A stretch of 49,892 nucleotides of DNA from Lachnospiraceae bacterium UBA1201. GTDB lineage: Bacteria; Bacillota; Clostridia; Lachnospirales; Lachnospiraceae. The stretch covers positions 38,197 through 88,088 of the forward strand of contig DBXX01000018.1 of the NCBI GenBank assembly GCA_002309675.1, read 5' to 3'. The position numbers were made by a program, and so were the translations under genes. Positions 16,881-24,571 of this stretch are shown in pieces; position 1 is the stretch's first letter; every line of letters begins with the position of its first letter. The notes under the pieces are model-generated. The model was not told the DNA's origin. It did no database searches and saw nothing but the letters and a program-made list of their open reading frames with translations.

Positions 16881-17136
16881 TACGCGCAAATCTTTCAATT
16901 CTTCCTTTTTACGCGTACTATTTCCACGCCCACAGCCCATCTCTTACGCGCAAACCCTTCATTTTTTCACTTTTGCGCGTAAGCTTCTCCCGTCAACGAT
17001 CCTTTCCCTACGCGCAAACCCTCCAATTTCTCACTTTTGCGCGTAAACTTCTCCCGTCAACGATCCTTTCACTACGCGCAAAACCTCCAATTTCTCACTT
17101 TTGCGCGTAATCTATCCTCGCCAACGCCCCATTTCC
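16881..17136. repeat. Four tandem 64-bp repeats, each with a 37-bp palindrome
   Basis: Units start at 16881, 16945, 17009 and 17073, exactly 64 bp apart. Each begins TACGCGCAAA, and after a 17-base pyrimidine-rich spacer has the inverted copy TTTGCGCGTA (in unit 1 this arm is degenerate, TTTACGCGTA). The remaining 27 bp (ACTTCTCCCGTCAACGATCC) is also conserved in units 2 and 3, less so in 1 and 4. It occupies the 375-bp non-coding interval between the araC gene and the next gene. Reading frames across it are only by-products of the repetition. Because the between-palindrome DNA is also repeated, it is not a CRISPR array. Confidence 0.85.
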
Positions 17137-17194
17137 TCCCCTCGGGCCTACACTTCCGCCCCGCCACTAAGCCTCGCAGGTCACATAAGCACAC

Positions 17195-17225
17195 AAAAAA
17201 TCCCCGAGGCAATGCCCCGGGGATC
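17195..17225 (-). terminator. Terminator of the 195-aa membrane protein gene
   Basis: On the minus strand GATCCCCGGGGCATTGCC pairs with the following GGGGAT arm and ends in TTTTTT. It lies 22 bases after the stop codon. Confidence 0.85.
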
Positions 17226-17246
17226 TGAAATCTTACTATGAAATTC

Positions 17247-17834
17247 TTACAGACGGAATCTCGGTCCGTCCTCTTCTTTGCTGGCTTTACCCTGCGCATC
17301 ACGACGATCGTAGAGCTGTGAAGCCTCGATATACTTCTGCATGAACATGATCAGGAACATGAGTTTCACTACCAAAAGAACTGCCGTCAACCATACCGGG
17401 AACTTCGAGATAAAAGCAGCTGCTTCTGTCACGGCATAGATGCCGACGATGATGTTCCACATGTTACGAAGTTCATAACTTCCCATGACATAACCGTATG
17501 TATCCTCCATGCCATGGATACCTTCGATAACGATATAACCGATCGCGATCGACGCAAAGATCTCGGCGAATTTAAGCACCTGATAGAGAGCATATGCCCA
17601 ACTAATAACTCCTGTCAGATTCAAAACAAAAATCGGGATCGTCGCAAACATGGCGATCTGAGCGAACTTATAAGCCAGTTTCAAAAGATCATTCTCGAAA
17701 CGGACAGCTTTCATGCCCTTTCTCAAAAAATAATAGCCTATAAACGAAGGCAGGAGCGGCAGGATCGCCGTTTCGCCGATGGGCGCACGAAAACAAAATG
17801 CAACAATTAAAAATCCGATCGCAGCAATAGCCAT
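17247..17834 (-). CDS. Membrane protein of unknown function, 195 aa
   Basis: I do not recognise the family. Five or so hydrophobic segments are visible: residues 1-15, 23-37, 57-77, 85-105, 120-145 and 150-165 (some may be short or re-entrant). The C terminus is charged (YDRRDAQGKASKEEDG). Ribosome site AGGAGG lies 10 bases before the ATG, with a promoter upstream (17870-17898). It is monocistronic, bounded by the terminator at 17195. Function cannot be proposed. Confidence 0.75.
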   Translation of the reverse strand: MAIAAIGFLIVAFCFRAPIGETAILPLLPSFIGYYFLRKGMKAVRFENDLLKLAYKFAQIAMFATIPIFVLNLTGVISWAYALYQVLKFAEIFASIAIGYIVIEGIHGMEDTYGYVMGSYELRNMWNIIVGIYAVTEAAAFISKFPVWLTAVLLVVKLMFLIMFMQKYIEASQLYDRRDAQGKASKEEDGPRFRL

Positions 17835-17869
17835 ATGAATGATTCCTCCTAATTTCTCAACTGCCTATT

Positions 17870-17898
17870 ATTATACACGTTTCGCCTGCAAATGTAAA
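17870..17898 (-). promoter_or_regulatory. Promoter of the 195-aa membrane protein gene
   Basis: Minus strand TTTACA (17893-17898), 17-base spacer, TATAAT (17870-17875), 36 bases before the ATG. Confidence 0.7.
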
Positions 17899-17903
17899 GG
17901 AAC

Positions 17904-18872
17904 TCAACCCTCTTTTTTCGGAAGCAGGTCGTGATGCTCCAGTGTTTCCTTCATAAGCTGAATCAGTTCCTCACGAAAGGCATCGTAGTTCTCGGGGTGT
18001 ACGGTCCCATGCGCCGGGATATCCCCGTCTTCATAGGAAAAATGGACCTGAAACCATTCTTCGTTATTGTAGTCCTCGGCCGCTTTTTCCCAACCGTACC
18101 ATTGCATTACTTCATACTTTTTTATGAGCGCATCTACCCTCTCGAAAAGTGCAGGCGTGTCCGGAAGTTGCACATACAGATCGATCTTTCCCTGCTCGAA
18201 GAAGGTTCCGCTGTTCGACACGATGTGCACGTCGCAGTTCTTCTCACGGATCTCCGGCTGCAGAATAAAAAACTTATACTCGTCACTGCCGCTGTTCCCC
18301 CTTTGCAGGAAGTTCACCAAAAAAGAAGTCATTTTTCCATTCACACCGCGTTCGATGATCTTTCGGTTCTCCCGCTCTACGATCCGTTCCACAGACGGTT
18401 TCAAGATCTCTTTAAGCTCTGTACAAAAATCCCGGTATCCCTTGGGAAATGCATTCGAGCCATGCGCAAACAGCTTCTTTCCGTCCCTGAAGCAGATCGA
18501 CAGCGAGAAGCCGTCGCCGTCCAGCACATGCTTCGCCACACGGTCGAAACCGTTCCACTTACGCAGATCGTACTTCTTATACAAAGCCGCAACACGGGCG
18601 GCTGTCTCCGCATCCAGGTCGGTCGACGCCTTTTCGAAGGGGTACTGCATTCCCTCCAGGGTAAATGTCAACGGTTCATCGAACGAGATCCGGTAGCTGT
18701 GGCTGTTTCCGCCGATGCTACCGATGTATCGGTATTCGAACGTTTCGATATTGCTTTCATTTACCTCTGCGTTCTCGCCTTCCCCTTCTGACCCCTCATA
18801 CTCTAACGGATCCGCCGGCGCCATCCTAAATATACGGCGTACTTTATCCATGAATTTGTTCTTCATTTTCAT
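17904..18872 (-). CDS. Hypothetical protein with two copies of an internal domain, 322 aa
   Basis: No known family recognised. No signal peptide or membrane helix. A Glu-rich stretch (EGSEGEGENAE) follows the basic N terminus. Two related halves: around residues 95-150 KYDLRKWNGFDRVAK...FSLSICFRDGKKLFAHGSNAFPKGYRDF, and around residues 255-310 KYEVMQWYGWEKAAE...FQVHFSYEDGDIPAHGTVHPENYDAF. Both have the pattern KY-W-G-aromatic-charged, then a hydrophobic strand, then AHG, then a Tyr/Phe-rich helix. It is probably a beta-sandwich-like sensor or binding domain used twice. It ends next to the start of the membrane protein gene; it follows the GNAT gene by 10 bases. Confidence 0.7.
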   Translation of the reverse strand: MKMKNKFMDKVRRIFRMAPADPLEYEGSEGEGENAEVNESNIETFEYRYIGSIGGNSHSYRISFDEPLTFTLEGMQYPFEKASTDLDAETAARVAALYKKYDLRKWNGFDRVAKHVLDGDGFSLSICFRDGKKLFAHGSNAFPKGYRDFCTELKEILKPSVERIVERENRKIIERGVNGKMTSFLVNFLQRGNSGSDEYKFFILQPEIREKNCDVHIVSNSGTFFEQGKIDLYVQLPDTPALFERVDALIKKYEVMQWYGWEKAAEDYNNEEWFQVHFSYEDGDIPAHGTVHPENYDAFREELIQLMKETLEHHDLLPKKEG

Positions 18873-18882
18873 TGCATCTCCT

Positions 18883-19359
18883 TTAAAGCGTCTTCATCAT
18901 GCAGAGAGACTCCGGCATATTCGCATAGGGTCCGTAGTTTTCGATCACCTCAAAACCGGTCTTGCGATACACATGGCAAGATTCGGCCAGAAGTTCCCCG
19001 GTCTCGAGGATCACGCGCTCGTACCCGAGTTCTTTCGCCCATTTGAGCAACTCGAGCACTAATTTCGTTCCGAGACCGTGTCCCTGGAATTCTTCCCGCA
19101 CGAAGACCCGCTTTAATTCCGTAGCGTATTTGATATCGTCATGCGAATACTCCCGGATCGCGCCCGCGCCGGCTACTGCATCGCCCGCGTAGATCACGAT
19201 CACCTCTTTTATCTCATCCAGTTGGTTGAACTGCTGATATTTATCTCTTTTGATGACCTTTCCGACGCGCCGCTCCAGGTCCATATCCAGCAGCCGGCAA
19301 TTCTCCGCGAAATCCGGATCCGCGCCGTTTGTACGTACAAATCGAAAGTCTCCCGTCAT
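18883..19359 (-). CDS. GNAT family N-acetyltransferase
   Basis: 158 aa acetyl-CoA-dependent acetyltransferase. ELKRVFVREEFQGHGLGTKLVLELLKWAK holds the acetyl-CoA-binding motif A (R/QxxGxG/A pattern Q-G-H-G-L-G), followed by VILETGELLAESCHVYRKTGFEVIENYGPYA (motif B). Substrate not predictable. GAGGAGG ribosome site upstream. It lies 10 bases before the 322-aa hypothetical gene, and a likely promoter (GTGAAC, 17, TATAAT) is at 19389-19417. Confidence 0.88.
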   Translation of the reverse strand: MTGDFRFVRTNGADPDFAENCRLLDMDLERRVGKVIKRDKYQQFNQLDEIKEVIVIYAGDAVAGAGAIREYSHDDIKYATELKRVFVREEFQGHGLGTKLVLELLKWAKELGYERVILETGELLAESCHVYRKTGFEVIENYGPYANMPESLCMMKTL

Positions 19360-19388
19360 CTTCTTTCCTCCTCTTTCTTCTCTCCGTA

Positions 19389-19417
19389 ATTATACCATAG
19401 AATCACAGCGCGTTCAC
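19389..19417 (-). promoter_or_regulatory. Promoter of the GNAT/322-aa gene pair
   Basis: Minus strand GTGAAC (19412-19417), 17-base spacer, TATAAT (19389-19394); weak -35, perfect -10. Confidence 0.5.
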
Positions 19418-19477
19418 ATAATCTTTACGTTCTCATCAGAAATCGAAAAATGCAAAGATGCCGCTTGCAGATCAGGC

Positions 19478-19514
19478 AAAAAAGCGCCCACCGGACTCTC
19501 CCGGTGAGCGCTTT
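19478..19514 (-). terminator. Terminator downstream of queF
   Basis: Minus strand stem AAAGCGCTCACCGG / CCGGTGGGCGCTTT with loop GAGAGT and a TTTTTT tail. It closes the queuosine cluster. Confidence 0.88.
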
Positions 19515-19555
19515 GCATTTGTCAGCGATATATTAATGATCCTAAAAGACTTACC

Positions 19556-20038
19556 TCAGCGGTTGTCCACCTGCTCAGGCATCATATCATGGTAGCGCAT
19601 GCGGTCCCATGCCACCTGCTCCCAGCGGGTGCCGGGCTTGCCGTAGTTGCAGTACGGGTCAATGGACAGGCCGCCGCGGGGCAGGAATTTCCCCCAGACT
19701 TCGATGTATTTCGGCTCCAGAAGCGCGATCAGATCCTTCATGATGGTATTGACCACATCCTCATGGAAATCGCCGTGATTACGGAAGGAGAACATGTACA
19801 GTTTGAGCGATTTGCTCTCCACCAGTTTCTGGTCCGGAACGTAGGAAATAATGATGTTCGCGAAGTCCGGCTGGCCGGTGATCGGGCACAGGCTGGTGAA
19901 CTCCGGACAGTTGAACTTTACGAAATAGTCATTCTCCGGATGCTTGTTTGCGAAGGACTCCAGCACCGTGGGGTCGTAGTCGGTCAGGTAAACGGTCTCC
20001 TTGCTGCCCAGTTTCGTCAGGTTCTCTTTTTCTCTCAT
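19556..20038 (-). CDS. queF: preQ0 reductase QueF (unimodular)
   Basis: 160 aa, NADPH-dependent reduction of 7-cyano-7-deazaguanine to preQ1, the last free-base step of queuosine synthesis. The T-fold family motif ESKSLKLYMFSFRNHGDF (about residues 83-100) matches the QueF signature, and the substrate-binding Cys lies in the preceding FNCPEFTSLCPITGQPDF segment with the catalytic Asp following. The ATG overlaps the stop of the transporter gene by 4 bases, as in translationally coupled genes. Confidence 0.95.
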   Translation of the reverse strand: MREKENLTKLGSKETVYLTDYDPTVLESFANKHPENDYFVKFNCPEFTSLCPITGQPDFANIIISYVPDQKLVESKSLKLYMFSFRNHGDFHEDVVNTIMKDLIALLEPKYIEVWGKFLPRGGLSIDPYCNYGKPGTRWEQVAWDRMRYHDMMPEQVDNR

Positions 20039-20757
20039 ACTCTTTCCTTCCTTTCATTTGCGATAGTTTCGACCGTTTCACCGAGAGGCACGATCTTTCG
20101 CGCCAGGTACATAAACGGCGTGTCTGCGAGCGCTACGACCGCCTTAAACACGTATGTAGTGATCAGGATGCTTAAAAATACATTCGTCGGATATTGACCC
20201 CAGAATGCCAATGTCGTGAAGATCACGGTGTCGATCAGCTGGCTGGTCAGCGTGCTTCCGTTGTTGCGCAGCCACAGCTTCTTCTTGCTGTTTCCGGTCT
20301 TGCTCCAGATGAAGTGGTACAGGAAGACATCCAGGTTCTGGCTGCAGATGTAGCCGATCAGGCTCGCGATCGTGATACGTGGCACCAGGCCGAACACCAC
20401 CTTCAGGCTTTCATTGATGTAATCGTTCTCATTCGGCGTGAACCACAGGATCAGCTGCGTTCCCAACAGCCACAGCAGCATGATCGAAAAGCTGTAGGCG
20501 ACTGCCTTCGTCGCATGCTTCTTGCCGTATTTCTCGGACAGGATGTCCGTCACCAGGAAGGTCGCCGCGTACAGGACATTGCCCGCGGTCGTCGAAAAAC
20601 CAAACAGGTCAATGTTTTTGCAGACCGCAATGTTTCCGAGCAGGGTGCTGAAGACCGCGAACGCGTACAGGCCGTTCTTTCCGAACACCTTATACAGCCC
20701 AAGCACACTCCCCAGGTAGATCAAAACAGTAAGTATAAAAATCAATTCATTCGGCAT
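20035..20757 (-). CDS. Queuosine precursor transporter (YhhQ/VUT family)
   Basis: 240 aa, about six membrane helices, with the conserved signatures AATFLVTDILSEKYGKKHA (V/L-T-D-I-L-S-E-x-Y-G), LIGYICSQNLDVFLYHFIW and ASLIG. Family members import queuosine precursors (preQ0/preQ1 or queuine). It sits between queC and queF, so it would act together with the synthetic route as a salvage path. The AAGGAG ribosome site lies 10 bases before the ATG. A Met-Arg tail contacts queF. Confidence 0.92.
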   Translation of the reverse strand: MPNELIFILTVLIYLGSVLGLYKVFGKNGLYAFAVFSTLLGNIAVCKNIDLFGFSTTAGNVLYAATFLVTDILSEKYGKKHATKAVAYSFSIMLLWLLGTQLILWFTPNENDYINESLKVVFGLVPRITIASLIGYICSQNLDVFLYHFIWSKTGNSKKKLWLRNNGSTLTSQLIDTVIFTTLAFWGQYPTNVFLSILITTYVFKAVVALADTPFMYLARKIVPLGETVETIANERKERV

Positions 20758-20769
20758 GTTCCATGCTCC

Positions 20770-21459
20770 TTATAAAGTCTCGTATTCGATGGGATCGGTC
20801 ATTCCGTTTTCGGCAAATGCGCGCAGGCGGTCGCGGCAGGTTCCGCAGACGCCGCAGGCCTTCTCGTGACCTTCGTAGCAGCTCCAGGTAAGTTCAAACG
20901 GAACGCCGAGTTTCGCGCCGGTCGCGACCACGTCCGCCTTAGTCTTATCGATAAAGGGCGCCACGACCTGCAACGCTTCTCCGCTTCCGATGCGGATCGC
21001 GTCTGAGATCGCGCGGTTGAATGCTTCGCTCGTGTCCGGATATGCATTGCCCGCTGCGTCGTCGGCATGGGCGCCGTAGTAGATCACCTCACAACCGTGG
21101 CTCAGCGCGACCGCAGCCGCGGAGGACAGAAAGAGGCCGTTGCGAAACGGCACGTAGGTATTGACCGGAGCGCCTGCAGTCTTCGCGAGCTGGTCGGCAT
21201 AAGCCTCGTGCGGAATCTCCTGCGCCGCGCCCTCCAGCAACGTACAGTCGCTGCCCGCGAAGATCGCGCCCAGATCCAGCGTCTGCCGCTGAACCCCGTA
21301 GTAGGCCGCGATCCGCTCGGACGCCTCCATCTCTTTTTTATGCTTCTGTCCGTAGGAGACCGACAGGGCCAGGACCTCGCCGGCGCCGTACTCTTTCACC
21401 GCGAGCGCCAGGCAGACCGAACTGTCCAGGCCACCGCTGAATAACACCAATGCTTTCAT
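20770..21459 (-). CDS. queC: 7-cyano-7-deazaguanine synthase QueC
   Basis: 229 aa ATP-dependent enzyme converting 7-carboxy-7-deazaguanine to preQ0. The PP-loop at the start reads VLFSGGLDSSVCLALA, then YGQKHKKEMEAS, the YYGAHADDAAGNAYPDTSEA segment, and a C-terminal zinc site WSCYEGHEKACGVCGTCRDR. The ATG at 21459 follows a GGAG ribosome site; an upstream extension (LRFAELIFLEFF) has no family features. It is the first gene of the cluster; queD and queE are not in the window. Confidence 0.94.
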   Translation of the reverse strand: MKALVLFSGGLDSSVCLALAVKEYGAGEVLALSVSYGQKHKKEMEASERIAAYYGVQRQTLDLGAIFAGSDCTLLEGAAQEIPHEAYADQLAKTAGAPVNTYVPFRNGLFLSSAAAVALSHGCEVIYYGAHADDAAGNAYPDTSEAFNRAISDAIRIGSGEALQVVAPFIDKTKADVVATGAKLGVPFELTWSCYEGHEKACGVCGTCRDRLRAFAENGMTDPIEYETL

Positions 21460-21611
21460 AAAAAACTCCAAAAAAATAAGCTCTGCAAACCGCAAAGCCA
21501 CTTAAACACAGTATAGTAAGGTCCGCTTCGGCGAACCCTTCTGATATTCTGTAAAGCAGTCCCGGTTTTGTTTAACGTAAGGAAGGTACAAATGAACTTA
21601 CGAGCACCCCG
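21460..21611 (-). promoter_or_regulatory. Long 5' leader of the queC cluster (possible queuosine-related riboswitch)
   Basis: About 150 bases between the promoter and queC without a reading frame. It contains a 6-bp hairpin (21576-21602) with CGTAAG/CTTACG and a hairpin near 21522-21542 formed by AAGG-TTCGC and GCGGA-CCTT around CGAA. The preQ1-I consensus (pyrimidine loop followed by an A-rich tail touching the ribosome site) is not seen; the ribosome site is preceded by a run of T. PreQ1-II or III, or a new element, remain possible. Inferred only from position and structure. Confidence 0.4.
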
Positions 21612-21640
21612 ATTATAGCAGAAGTCCTTTCACATTTCAA
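21612..21640 (-). promoter_or_regulatory. Promoter of the queC cluster
   Basis: Minus strand TTGAAA (21635-21640), 17-base spacer, TATAAT (21612-21617). Divergent from the promoter of the acyltransferase gene. Confidence 0.82.
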
Positions 21641-21667
21641 CCGCTAATTTCCAAATCATTTCTTTGT

Positions 21668-21696
21668 TGTCGCATTTTCCTGTTTATGGTATGATA
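21668..21696 (+). promoter_or_regulatory. Promoter of the PlsC-like gene
   Basis: TTGTCG, 17-base spacer, TATGAT on the plus strand about 30 bases before the ATG. Position approximate to one or two bases. Confidence 0.6.
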
Positions 21697-21728
21697 AAAA
21701 CAACTAAACGTGTAAGGGAGAACCCCCT

Positions 21729-23048
21729 ATGGATCACAAAAATTTCGAGCGTTTTGATATGGCGAGACCGCCGGTCCGCACCAAATGGTATCTGCGTCCG
21801 CTGACGCTCCTGCTCAGCCTGCCGGACGTGTGGAAGCACCATGTCAAGATCACAAAAAACCGCGTAGAGGGGCTCAAGCCGCCCTATGTACTTTTGTGCA
21901 ACCACAATGCGTTTATGGACTTCAAGGTCGCAACGAAGGCCATCTTCCCGCACCGGGCCAATTATGTCGTGGCCATCGACGGTTTCATCGGGCGGGAAAA
22001 ACTCCTTCGCAACGTCGGCTGCATCTGCAAACGCAAATTCACCAACGATTCCGTCCTGGTCCGCCAGCTGCACCAGGTCATCAAAAACGGAGACGTCGCC
22101 GTCATCTATCCGGAAGCGCGCTATTCGCTCTGCGGCACGACGGCGGTCCTGCCGGAGTCTTTGGGAAAGCTTTGCAAACTGTTGAAAGTGCCGGTGGTGA
22201 CCATGATCTGTCACGGCCATCACGTGAATTCGCCGTTTTGGAACCTCCACGACCGCAAGATCAAACCGACCGAGGCCGAAATGACCTGCATCTTCACTCC
22301 CGAGGAGCTCGCCGAAACATCGGTCGATGCGATCAACCGGAAGATCGTCGAGATGTTTCAGTACGATGACTTCGCCTGGCAGAAGGAGCGCGGACGCAAA
22401 ACGAAATACAAAGGGAACGCCGAAGGACTTCATAAGGTCCTGTACCAGTGCCCCGTCTGCGGTACCGAATACCGTATGAACAGCCGGGGTGTGCAGCTCT
22501 TTTGCGAGGCATGCCACAGCAGCTGGACCATGAGTGAACTCGGGGAGCTGCATTTTGATGAAGGATCCACACAGATGGACACGGAAGCAAAATGCCAAAC
22601 GACGACCGTTCCGACCGGTTTCACCCACATTCCCGACTGGTATGAATGGGAACGGGCCAATGTCCGGGCGGAAGTCGAGGCAGGCACCTACACCACCGGC
22701 GACCTCGCCGTCCACGTCGACACCCTCCCAAACGCCAAAAAATTCATCCGTTTGGGCCATGGAACCATGCGCCACGACATGACCGGCTTCCATGTTCAGG
22801 GCACCGACGATGAGGGAAATCCGTTCTCCATGGAGATTTCGGCGCGGACGCAATACTCCGTCCATATCGAGTACGAATACCTCGGCAAATACGGCGACTG
22901 CGTGGATCTGAACACGCTCGCTGACACGTGGTACACCTATCCGCACGGCAACAACTGGGCCGTAACGAAGATGGCGCTGGCCACCGAAGAACTGTATTAT
23001 CACTATCGCCGACAGGAGGGACGTCCCTGTAAGCCGGGACTCGCATAA
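21729..23048 (+). CDS. PlsC-like acyltransferase with a zinc ribbon
   Basis: 439 aa. Residues 52-170 form a PlsC/LPLAT acyltransferase domain: NHNAFMD holds the catalytic H59-x4-D64 pair, and YPEARYS (near 128) corresponds to the phosphate-binding block. Unusually it carries a zinc ribbon at 241-262 (CPVCGTEYRM and CEACH), followed by a C-terminal domain of about 170 residues of unknown fold. Substrate unknown; a lipid or surface-polymer acylation is plausible. No hydrophobic N terminus apart from residues 22-34. Promoter TTGTCG, 17, TATGAT at about 21668-21696; ribosome site AAGGGAG. Confidence 0.78.
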   Translation: MDHKNFERFDMARPPVRTKWYLRPLTLLLSLPDVWKHHVKITKNRVEGLKPPYVLLCNHNAFMDFKVATKAIFPHRANYVVAIDGFIGREKLLRNVGCICKRKFTNDSVLVRQLHQVIKNGDVAVIYPEARYSLCGTTAVLPESLGKLCKLLKVPVVTMICHGHHVNSPFWNLHDRKIKPTEAEMTCIFTPEELAETSVDAINRKIVEMFQYDDFAWQKERGRKTKYKGNAEGLHKVLYQCPVCGTEYRMNSRGVQLFCEACHSSWTMSELGELHFDEGSTQMDTEAKCQTTTVPTGFTHIPDWYEWERANVRAEVEAGTYTTGDLAVHVDTLPNAKKFIRLGHGTMRHDMTGFHVQGTDDEGNPFSMEISARTQYSVHIEYEYLGKYGDCVDLNTLADTWYTYPHGNNWAVTKMALATEELYYHYRRQEGRPCKPGLA

Positions 23049-23052
23049 AAGA

Positions 23053-23084
23053 AACAGGCAGGGGAAACTCCCCTGCCTGTTGTT
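23053..23084. terminator. Bidirectional terminator between convergent genes
   Basis: 13-bp stem AACAGGCAGGGGA / TCCCCTGCCTGTT with a 3-base loop; followed by TGTTTT on the plus strand and by TTTCTTTT on the minus strand. It serves both the acyltransferase and the GNAT-PHP gene. Confidence 0.88.
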
Positions 23085-24455
23085 TTATAATTCATCAACG
23101 ATCTTATGCACGATGCCTTCCGGCTGCTCCTTCGCATCCCCGAAGTTCGCTCCGGCAGCCTGCACCCACGCCTCGATCTCATCGATGCTTAAGTTCTCCC
23201 AAGCGCCGTTCTTGCGGATCTCCACGGGCAGTTTGATCTTGATGCCTCCCATGCCGGCAAACAGTTCATCCGGGAAGAAGATCCTCGGCTTCTCGCGGCG
23301 CAACAGCCTCTCGGCGTAATCCCGCTCGGATGTGATGGGCTTCTCATAGAGGATGCCGCCGTTTACGTCATCGATCGCGTACTTAAAGTGCGTGTCCGAT
23401 CCTGCCTGGATCATCAGACCGAAATGCAGCGCGTAGCAAAGTGCCGCCAGATTATCATTGGCCGTATTCGCGGTATTGATACCCTCGATACCGTCGACAT
23501 CTTCGGGATACAGGTGGATCTTCTTGATATAGTCACGGTCGCGGAACGGGTGCGCCTGCATAACGGCGCCGCCGGCCTCGTGGACCGCTTTTATCATGTC
23601 TTCCCGCGTCCAATGCGGGATCTCCGGGTGCTGAAGCAAAAACTCGCGGTCAATGCCGTAGAGCAGGTACTCATCGCCCTCGAAGTTCTCCTCGATGCCG
23701 AAGAAGACCTTGAAGCCGATCGCGTCACCGGCCGCCTTCGCTTCCTCGTAGCCGCGCATATATGCGTCCACATACTCCGGCCAGGGAAGCTCCCTGGAAG
23801 GCCGCGTATTTCCGTGGAAAAAATGGTCGGTAATAAAGATACCGTCGTAACCGCGCTCCTTAAAGATGGCGGGATACTCGCGTCCCGGCGTCACACCGCA
23901 GGCGCTGCCCTCCACCGTGTGCAGGTGCGTCTCATAGCGGTACAGCCCGGCCTCGGAAGGATCCCAGGGCTTCGGCTCTACCAACCGCATCATCAGCGTT
24001 CCGACCGTAAACGGAAGGAACGGGAATTTATTCGTACCAACATGCTCAAAACCGTGCGACTCGTACCATTTGCGAAGCACCTGGTTTTCCTCGATGATAC
24101 CGATGCGCATCACTCGGGATCCCCGCTCGACCGCTGTTTTGATCGAATGCTTCAGGAGCTGCCCGCCGATCCCGTTATGACGATACGCCGGCAGGACAGC
24201 CAGATTACTCAGTTCACATGTCTTTCCTTTTGTAAGCGAATAGTATCCGACGAGTTTCTCACCTTCAAAATATCCGAACATCGGACGATGCTCTTCGTGA
24301 AACTGTTTGCCGATCCGTTCTTCATCGGTCGCAAAAGCGGTGAACCGCGGTGCATTTTCCGGTGTAAAACCCAGGTCATCCGCCACTGTTTGAAAACTCT
24401 CGCGGATGACTGCCACGCACTCTTTGATCTCTGTTTCTCTGATTTCTCTGATCAT
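23085..24455 (-). CDS. GNAT acetyltransferase fused to a PHP metallo-hydrolase domain
   Basis: 456 aa. Residues 1-155 are a GNAT domain with LAVLPAYRHNGIGGQLLKHS (acetyl-CoA site) and EENQVLRKWYESHGFEHVG. From residue 174 a complete PHP domain: ETHLHT (H177, H179), GIFITDHF, GIEENFEGDEYLLYG, AVMQAHPFRDRD and LMIQAGSDTHF, all metal ligands kept. PHP domains hydrolyse phosphate esters. The substrate is not predictable; a protein that acetylates and dephosphorylates related small molecules is one reading. Stop lies next to the terminator; the ATG follows a GGGGGATAGGAG site. Confidence 0.88.
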   Translation of the reverse strand: MIREIRETEIKECVAVIRESFQTVADDLGFTPENAPRFTAFATDEERIGKQFHEEHRPMFGYFEGEKLVGYYSLTKGKTCELSNLAVLPAYRHNGIGGQLLKHSIKTAVERGSRVMRIGIIEENQVLRKWYESHGFEHVGTNKFPFLPFTVGTLMMRLVEPKPWDPSEAGLYRYETHLHTVEGSACGVTPGREYPAIFKERGYDGIFITDHFFHGNTRPSRELPWPEYVDAYMRGYEEAKAAGDAIGFKVFFGIEENFEGDEYLLYGIDREFLLQHPEIPHWTREDMIKAVHEAGGAVMQAHPFRDRDYIKKIHLYPEDVDGIEGINTANTANDNLAALCYALHFGLMIQAGSDTHFKYAIDDVNGGILYEKPITSERDYAERLLRREKPRIFFPDELFAGMGGIKIKLPVEIRKNGAWENLSIDEIEAWVQAAGANFGDAKEQPEGIVHKIVDEL

Positions 24456-24571
24456 ACTCCTATCCCCCCTCTACGCTCTCCCCGAGCGTGATCTTTTCCG
24501 GTCCGAACCCCGGGTCTTCTCTTCGTCAGCGCTTTCCTTCATGCCGCGACGGATCCGGATGTCGGTGCCGC

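Noticed and set aside
16757..17110. Reading frames over the tandem repeats
   Set aside because: They contain the translated repeat only and overlap the araC gene out of frame.
16881..17136. CRISPR-like array
   Set aside because: The sequence between the palindromes is itself repeated, the units are 64 bp tandem repeats, and no cas genes are present.
21460..21520. preQ1-I riboswitch
   Set aside because: The A-rich tail and pyrimidine loop of the consensus are not seen; left as an unclassified leader.
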